In this document: positions 59,470 through 64,000 of the stretch, one piece after another
Numbering within the stretch: the first letter of the stretch is position 1
Layout: each line of letters opens with the position of its first letter
Assembly (NCBI GenBank): GCA_046297495.1
Contig: JBKBIP010000008.1
Coordinates: forward strand, 124,001 to 188,000
Direction: 5' to 3'
DNA from: JBKBIP01 sp046297495
GTDB taxonomy: Bacteria; Planctomycetota; Planctomycetia; Gemmatales; Gemmataceae
DNA: 64,000 nt
Position numbers and translations under genes: made by a program
Notes under the pieces: generated by a model
What the model was told of the DNA's origin: nothing
Database searches by the model: none
What the model saw: the letters and a program-made list of their open reading frames with translations, nothing else

Positions 59470-62400
59470 TTAACTCGGCACGGTTTCGGCTTTTGGTTGG
59501 CGTTCGCGGGGGGCGCCGGCGCGTTTGCCTTCGCCGAAGATCAGCAGTAGCGGACTGGCCACGTAGATCGAGCTATAGGTGCCGATGATCACGCCCACGA
59601 CCATGACGAAGGAGAAGAGGTGAACCCCCTCGCCCCCCCAGATGTAGAGCACGATCACGACCAGGAAAGTCGTCAACGAGGCCAATAACGTCCGGCTCAA
59701 GGTTTGATTGATGGCGTCATTGATCATGGGCGGCGTCAAATCGGGATTCTTGCCGCGCACCTCGCGGATGCGGTCGAAGACGACGATGGTGTCATTGACC
59801 GAGTAGCCCACCAGGGTCAACAAGGCCGCCACCGCCGCTAGGTCGAGCTTGAAGTCCTGGATCAGCAGTAGGTTGCCCAACCAGGTGCCGCTGACGTAGT
59901 GACAAATGGCGATGATGCCCAAGGTGAAGCACAAGTCGTGGATCAAGCACAAGACGGCGGCCAAGCCAAACGTCCAGTTGCCGAAGCGGAACCACAGATA
60001 CAGCAAGATGGCCACCCAGCTGGCCAGGATGGCCCACAGAGCCTGGGCCTGCGTTTGAGCCGCCAATTGGCTGTCAAAGTTTTCCAGACGCTCCGGCTGC
60101 GGGCCGGCTTCAAACGCCGTTTCGGTTTTTCGCAAGGCGACCAGAAACTGGTCCCGATCCACCGGGTCGAAAAATTCGATCACCATTTCCTTATAGCGGC
60201 CATCCTTTTCCCCATGTCCGGTCAGAGTGAACTGCTGGGTAATCCCCACCTCGGCCAACTCGCGGGTGAGTAAGCGCGACACCTGAGCCGGCGAGGCGTA
60301 GGGGTCATAGCGTTGCGGATCATTGGCAGCGGCAGGGTCGTCGAAGACCAACACGGCCTTGCGCTCGGTGACTTCCTCTGGTTGGAAGTTCATCTGCTTT
60401 GTCTTGAGTTTCCCGCCCTGTCCGCCGAGTAGTTGATAAATGGCGGCCTGGACCAGCTCCGGCGCCTTCTCCGAGGTCCGCACGGTGAAATAGGGGCTGC
60501 GGCCCCCCTCCCCCGTGGCCGTGGTCAGGAAAATTTGCTCGACGGAGACATCGGGCAAGTAGCTCGCCCGGCGCTGGATTTCCGCCTCCCGTTCTTCCTT
60601 GGTGGTCTTGGCGCGCAAGTCGGCCAACGACCGGGTATCCAGATCGGGCATGACCTGTTGGGGGTCGATCTGCACTGTCTCCGTCGTTGGCGTGTCACCG
60701 TGTTGGTAGGTGATGTGGTAAGTCGGGTCGGGAGCGTCGGGGTCCTCTTCGACTTTGATGACGACCAGGTTCTGCGCCTGCGCTTTGTCCTCAAAGAACT
60801 TGCGGATTTCGCCAATCGTCAGCGGCTCGGTGAGCTGGCCGGTGTAGGCGGTGCCGCCGATGAAATCGATATTCAGTCCCTTAGGGCCGCGCACCAGGAA
60901 CAACCCCATGGCCAAAATGGTCAATACGACCGTGGTGGCGAAGCAGTAGTTGCGAATCGCCATGAAGTCGATGTTGGGACGGGAGAAGAAGCGGAACATG
61001 CTCAGCTTCCGCAACCAGCCCTTGACTTGCCAGATGTCGAAGATGGTTCGCGTCATGTACAACGACGTGTACATGCTAATGGTCAGGCCGACGGCCAAGG
61101 CGATGCCAAAGCCCTTGAGCTGATCGTTGCCCACCGCGTAGAGGACGATGGCGGTGAAGATACTGGATAAGTGCGTGTCCACGATCGTGGCGAAGGACCG
61201 CTCGTAGCCATTGCGGATCGCCAAGGCTAAGCTGGCGCCGCGGTCCCGTTCCTCGCGGATGCGTTCATAGATCAGGATGTTGGCATCGACGGCCATGCCC
61301 AGCGTGAGCACCAAGCCCGCCAAGCCGGGCAAGGTGAACGTCGCTTGCACCAGCACCATGAAGGCCACCGTCAGCACCAAGTTCGACAACAAGGCGATGG
61401 AAGCCACCACGCCAGCGAAGCGATAGTAGGCGATCATGAAGAACAACACGATGGCGAAGGCGAAGGTGATGGATAAGCTGCCGGCGCGAATCGTGTCGGC
61501 TCCCAGGGTGGGGCCGATAGTGTTTTCGCTCACCGGCTTGGGCTTGATGGTGGCCGGCAAGGCGCCGGAGCGCAGGATGTCCACCAGGGTCTTGACTTCT
61601 TCGGCGGAGAAATCGCCGGTGATCTGGCCGGATTCCCGGATGGGGCTTTGGATGTTCGGCGCCGACATCAGCTCGCCATCTAAAATAATGGCGAGCTGGC
61701 GGATGATTTCCGAGCCGCGCTGTCCCGTCGGCCGATTGGCATAGGTAATGTCATAAAACCGATCCCCCGCCGCTGTGTTGAAGCGGAAATTGACGGCGCG
61801 TTTGAGATGGCGGTCAACATCTTCCTGCGCGCTGACGAGCCGATAGGGATTGCCGGTGATCACCAAGCCGTCAGTGCTGTCGTCCCCCACCGGTTTGCGG
61901 GTCAGCAGGAAATACTCGTAGAGCTTCGGTTCTTTGCCCCCCGGCCGGTTTTCCGGGCTGAGATGACGGCTCGTCGCCTCTCGACTGTACAGTAGTAAGT
62001 TCGGCCCCACGAGGAGCGTCTCGCCCCGCTCGCGGGCGGCGGCGGCGCGTTGCCACAAGCTCGTGGGATCGGGATTTTTCTGATTCTCGTTGAGCAGTCC
62101 CAGCGATTTGCGATAGTTCGGGCCAATCTCGATCCACTCATAGTGATGCCCCAACGTCCCGTTGGCCAATTCCTCGGGCACGGGGGGCAGCAAGCCTTCG
62201 CGCGCCATCCGGTCCAAGCGCTGCTTCAATTCCGGGTTATCGGCGGCTCCTTTGTAGTATTCCTGGGCTATATCGATGGCTTCCTTGTCGTCGGTGGTGT
62301 TGGCCAAGATGCGGAACTGGAGCTGTCCCTGCCGTTTGATCAATTCCTTGATGCGTTGGACTTCCTCGGCGGTGAAATCCTTTTTCTCATCGGTGTAATT

Positions 62401-63069
62401 GGCGTTGACGAACTTGTTGATGTTCACATATTCGTCGGTGGACACGGGCTGATAATGGCTTTGGACAAACTTTTTCACCTCCTCGGCGGGGGCGACTTCC
62501 TCTTGCTCCAACAGCGCGGTCAATTTCCCGGTGTCCCCGACGTTGATCTCCGCCAGTTTCTCCGCCGCGACCTTGGGCCATTGCTTTTCGATGTCTCGGA
62601 GCAAGGTGTTCCATTTTTGGGCATTGATTTGATGACGAATGCTCTCGATCAGGCCTTGGGTGTCGCCGCGTTCGAGGTCTTGGAGTTTTCCTTGCGTCTG
62701 TGGGTAGTTCTCTTGCACCTTGGTCAGCAGCTCTTGCCAGCGTTGTTGTTCGATCCGGGCCAAGTGGGTCCCCCCCGTGGGGAGAATGATTTCCACCCGC
62801 TCGTCACCCGCCGGGCGCAAGGTGATGTTTTTGACGCCGTTGGGATCGATGCGCCCGCGGAGAATGTCCACCAGTTGGCCGAGGTCGAAGTCCTCGCTTT
62901 TGCGCTCGGGATCGACTTCATAGACCAAGATGGTCCCCCCCACCAAATCCACACCCAGCTTGAAGCCCCCTTCGCCACGCACATAGCGCTGATAGGCGGA
63001 CGAAACGACCCAGATCGCCAGTGCCACGGGGACCACACACCAAAAGATTCGCCAGTAAAACGGTTTCAT
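59470..63069 (-). CDS. secDF: Fused protein translocase subunit SecDF
   Basis: A 1199-residue fusion that uses the proton gradient to pull exported proteins after SecA. The SecD half (to about 720) starts with one membrane segment, FKLGVDLVGGTILVYEVD, a large periplasmic P1 region with an unusually long helical insert (about 90-330), and TLGMAVDANILIYERIREE. The SecF half (about 740 on) shows LNIDFIGGTAYTG and VGYSVNDTIVVFDRIREVRG. Each half has six predicted membrane segments. It follows tgt and yajC on the same strand, the conserved order. Confidence 0.95.
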   Translation of the reverse strand: MKPFYWRIFWCVVPVALAIWVVSSAYQRYVRGEGGFKLGVDLVGGTILVYEVDPERKSEDFDLGQLVDILRGRIDPNGVKNITLRPAGDERVEIILPTGGTHLARIEQQRWQELLTKVQENYPQTQGKLQDLERGDTQGLIESIRHQINAQKWNTLLRDIEKQWPKVAAEKLAEINVGDTGKLTALLEQEEVAPAEEVKKFVQSHYQPVSTDEYVNINKFVNANYTDEKKDFTAEEVQRIKELIKRQGQLQFRILANTTDDKEAIDIAQEYYKGAADNPELKQRLDRMAREGLLPPVPEELANGTLGHHYEWIEIGPNYRKSLGLLNENQKNPDPTSLWQRAAAARERGETLLVGPNLLLYSREATSRHLSPENRPGGKEPKLYEYFLLTRKPVGDDSTDGLVITGNPYRLVSAQEDVDRHLKRAVNFRFNTAAGDRFYDITYANRPTGQRGSEIIRQLAIILDGELMSAPNIQSPIRESGQITGDFSAEEVKTLVDILRSGALPATIKPKPVSENTIGPTLGADTIRAGSLSITFAFAIVLFFMIAYYRFAGVVASIALLSNLVLTVAFMVLVQATFTLPGLAGLVLTLGMAVDANILIYERIREERDRGASLALAIRNGYERSFATIVDTHLSSIFTAIVLYAVGNDQLKGFGIALAVGLTISMYTSLYMTRTIFDIWQVKGWLRKLSMFRFFSRPNIDFMAIRNYCFATTVVLTILAMGLFLVRGPKGLNIDFIGGTAYTGQLTEPLTIGEIRKFFEDKAQAQNLVVIKVEEDPDAPDPTYHITYQHGDTPTTETVQIDPQQVMPDLDTRSLADLRAKTTKEEREAEIQRRASYLPDVSVEQIFLTTATGEGGRSPYFTVRTSEKAPELVQAAIYQLLGGQGGKLKTKQMNFQPEEVTERKAVLVFDDPAAANDPQRYDPYASPAQVSRLLTRELAEVGITQQFTLTGHGEKDGRYKEMVIEFFDPVDRDQFLVALRKTETAFEAGPQPERLENFDSQLAAQTQAQALWAILASWVAILLYLWFRFGNWTFGLAAVLCLIHDLCFTLGIIAICHYVSGTWLGNLLLIQDFKLDLAAVAALLTLVGYSVNDTIVVFDRIREVRGKNPDLTPPMINDAINQTLSRTLLASLTTFLVVIVLYIWGGEGVHLFSFVMVVGVIIGTYSSIYVASPLLLIFGEGKRAGAPRERQPKAETVPS

Positions 63070-63232
63070 GATCGGTATTGACGCTTTCCCAAAAAGACCG
63101 GAGGAATGTTCAGCGCGTCGCGGGAGCCGGCCGGCGACCCTGCCGAGTGGCGCTCCGGGGTTGACAGATCACGGAAAACCACCGGCAAGGACGCCGGCAG
63201 CACCCGTTCCACAACGATGGCTGCGATGATTC

Positions 63233-63265
63233 AGAGACTGGTTGAAAATTATTCAAACAGACTCT
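63233..63265. repeat. Hairpin after yajC containing the GAGTCTGTTTG motif
   Basis: AGAGACTGGTTGAA and TTCAAACAGACTCT form a 14-pair stem with two mismatches and a five-base loop. The right arm starts inside the yajC stop codon. The right arm's inverse also directly follows the transglutaminase stop codon at 59355. Confidence 0.6.
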
Positions 63266-63606
63266 TAGCTGGTCGTTTTGCTTTCGCCATCCGCGGTCAG
63301 CACGCGGGAGATACTGCCGCGCAGCACGCGAATTTTCACATCCTTGTTGTCATCCACGCGCAACGTGATCTCCTCGTCCCCTTCCTTGACGTTTACCACG
63401 ACGCCAATGACGCCGCCGGCCGTGACGACGCGATCATTTTTTTTGACGGCGGCGATCATGGCTTGGCGTTGTTTCTCCTGTCGGCGCATGGGCATCATCA
63501 CGATCAAATAGAACGCCACGGCCATCAAGATGAGAGGCATGAGCGCGAACCAGCCCGCGCCCCCCTCGGGATTCGCTCCCTCCGCCAACAACAACGCCCA
63601 CAGCAT
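63265..63606 (-). CDS. yajC: Preprotein translocase subunit YajC
   Basis: A 113-residue single-pass membrane protein of the SecDF-YajC complex. The hydrophobic segment is about residues 20-38 (ALMPLILMAVAFYLIVMM). The family block MRRQEKQRQAMIAAVKKNDRVVTAGG follows it, then a small beta domain (ITLRVDDNKDVKIRVLRGSI). The ATG at 63606 gives the usual length; earlier in-frame ATGs overlap tgt. Confidence 0.93.
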   Translation of the reverse strand: MLWALLLAEGANPEGGAGWFALMPLILMAVAFYLIVMMPMRRQEKQRQAMIAAVKKNDRVVTAGGVIGVVVNVKEGDEEITLRVDDNKDVKIRVLRGSISRVLTADGESKTTS

Positions 63607-63647
63607 GAGTAATGATCCACCATAGAGAAGCAAGTAAAAATCGTATC

Positions 63648-64000
63648 TTAGAGCGATTGGCCCCATTGGGCAAGGCGGACCGCGCGAAAGGCGGCGAAAC
63701 GGCCCTCTCGAATCGCCGCTCGCGCCGCCGCCATCAGCTGGCAATAATAGGCGATATTGTGCAACGAGAGCAACGTCGGCCCCAGCATCTCGTCAGCCAG
63801 GAACAGATGGTGCAAGTATGCCCGACTAAAGTTCTGGCAGGTGTAGCACTTGCAATCGGACATCAACGGTTGGGCATCTCGCTTATGGACCGCGTTCCGC
63901 AAGCGCAGGGGGCCGGCGTCGGTGAAGGCGGACGCATTGCGGCCATTGCGCGTGGGCAACACGCAATCGAACAGATCGATGCCAGCGGCGATGGCGGCGA
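63648..64000 (-). CDS. tgt: Queuine tRNA-ribosyltransferase (partial, C-terminal)
   Basis: The gene runs off the right edge; only the last 117 or so residues are visible. GIDLFDCVLPTRNGRNA contains the catalytic Asp region. The zinc site follows as DCKCYTCQNFSRAYLHHLF (C-x-C-x2-C and a later His). The enzyme swaps guanine 34 of some tRNAs for a queuine precursor. It heads the tgt-yajC-secDF run. Confidence 0.95.
   Translation of the reverse strand, partial: AAIAAGIDLFDCVLPTRNGRNASAFTDAGPLRLRNAVHKRDAQPLMSDCKCYTCQNFSRAYLHHLFLADEMLGPTLLSLHNIAYYCQLMAAARAAIREGRFAAFRAVRLAQWGQSL

Overview
The window reads as chromosomal DNA of a GC-rich planctomycete, probably in or near the Gemmataceae. The phylum is supported by family content: a DUF1549/DUF1553-type cytochrome-like protein, a secreted sulfatase, several secreted FG-GAP/VCBS and PQQ beta-propeller proteins, DUF4058, a fused SecDF, and a Pkn-type kinase. 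Dispersed palindromic repeats between genes also fit. The lower rank is a guess. A 99-base run of N (51781-51879) marks an assembly gap, so this is probably a scaffold from a draft or metagenome assembly.

Layout. 1-6.8 kb: the end of an unknown gene, a LysR regulator with a likely operator, and two large secreted proteins (VCBS-ASPIC/UnbV and LamG-CARDB). 6.9-15 kb: a soluble Ser/Thr kinase, an AP-superfamily phosphodiesterase, a second VCBS protein, an HtrA-like protease, an FHA protein and MutY. 15-22.4 kb: an overlapping operon (MBL hydrolase, Thr/Ser dehydratase, HAD), a TIGR01777 epimerase, acetate kinase, PyrB and a Nudix hydrolase. 22.7-31.8 kb: SMC, a RAYT transposase inside its own terminal repeats, an Mrp ATPase, a transsulfuration enzyme, a lipoprotein, a Clp N-domain protein and a 42-residue zinc-ribbon protein. 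32-41.4 kb: rsfS, argS, DUF309, HAD, a PQQ propeller, an M20 peptidase, and a split AtuA with an enoyl-CoA hydratase. 41.4-53 kb: DUF1549/1553, Gfo/Idh, DUF4058 (plus a remnant of a second copy), a class III aminotransferase, a zinc-ribbon protein with Cmk, a TIGR04283 glycosyltransferase, aliphatic amidase AmiE, and a gapped class I/II aminotransferase. 53.3-64 kb: a small membrane protein, a sulfatase, the run DUF790-CitG-PTPS, a transglutaminase-like protein, and the classic tgt-yajC-secDF run.

The most interesting signals are regulatory and repetitive. Upstream of the aminotransferase (52689-52856) lies a short open frame with tandem Trp codons. It is followed by mutually exclusive antiterminator and terminator helices, which is the architecture of amino-acid attenuation. 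Upstream of rsfS-argS there is an Arg-rich mini-frame and a helix that would bury the rsfS ribosome-binding site. The RAYT at 26.7 kb shares its ends with three roughly 90-bp derivatives at 49.0, 49.2 and 51.1 kb. At least four other palindromic repeat families occupy the gaps between genes. No tRNA, rRNA or CRISPR array was seen. No defence island or other obviously novel multi-gene system stands out.
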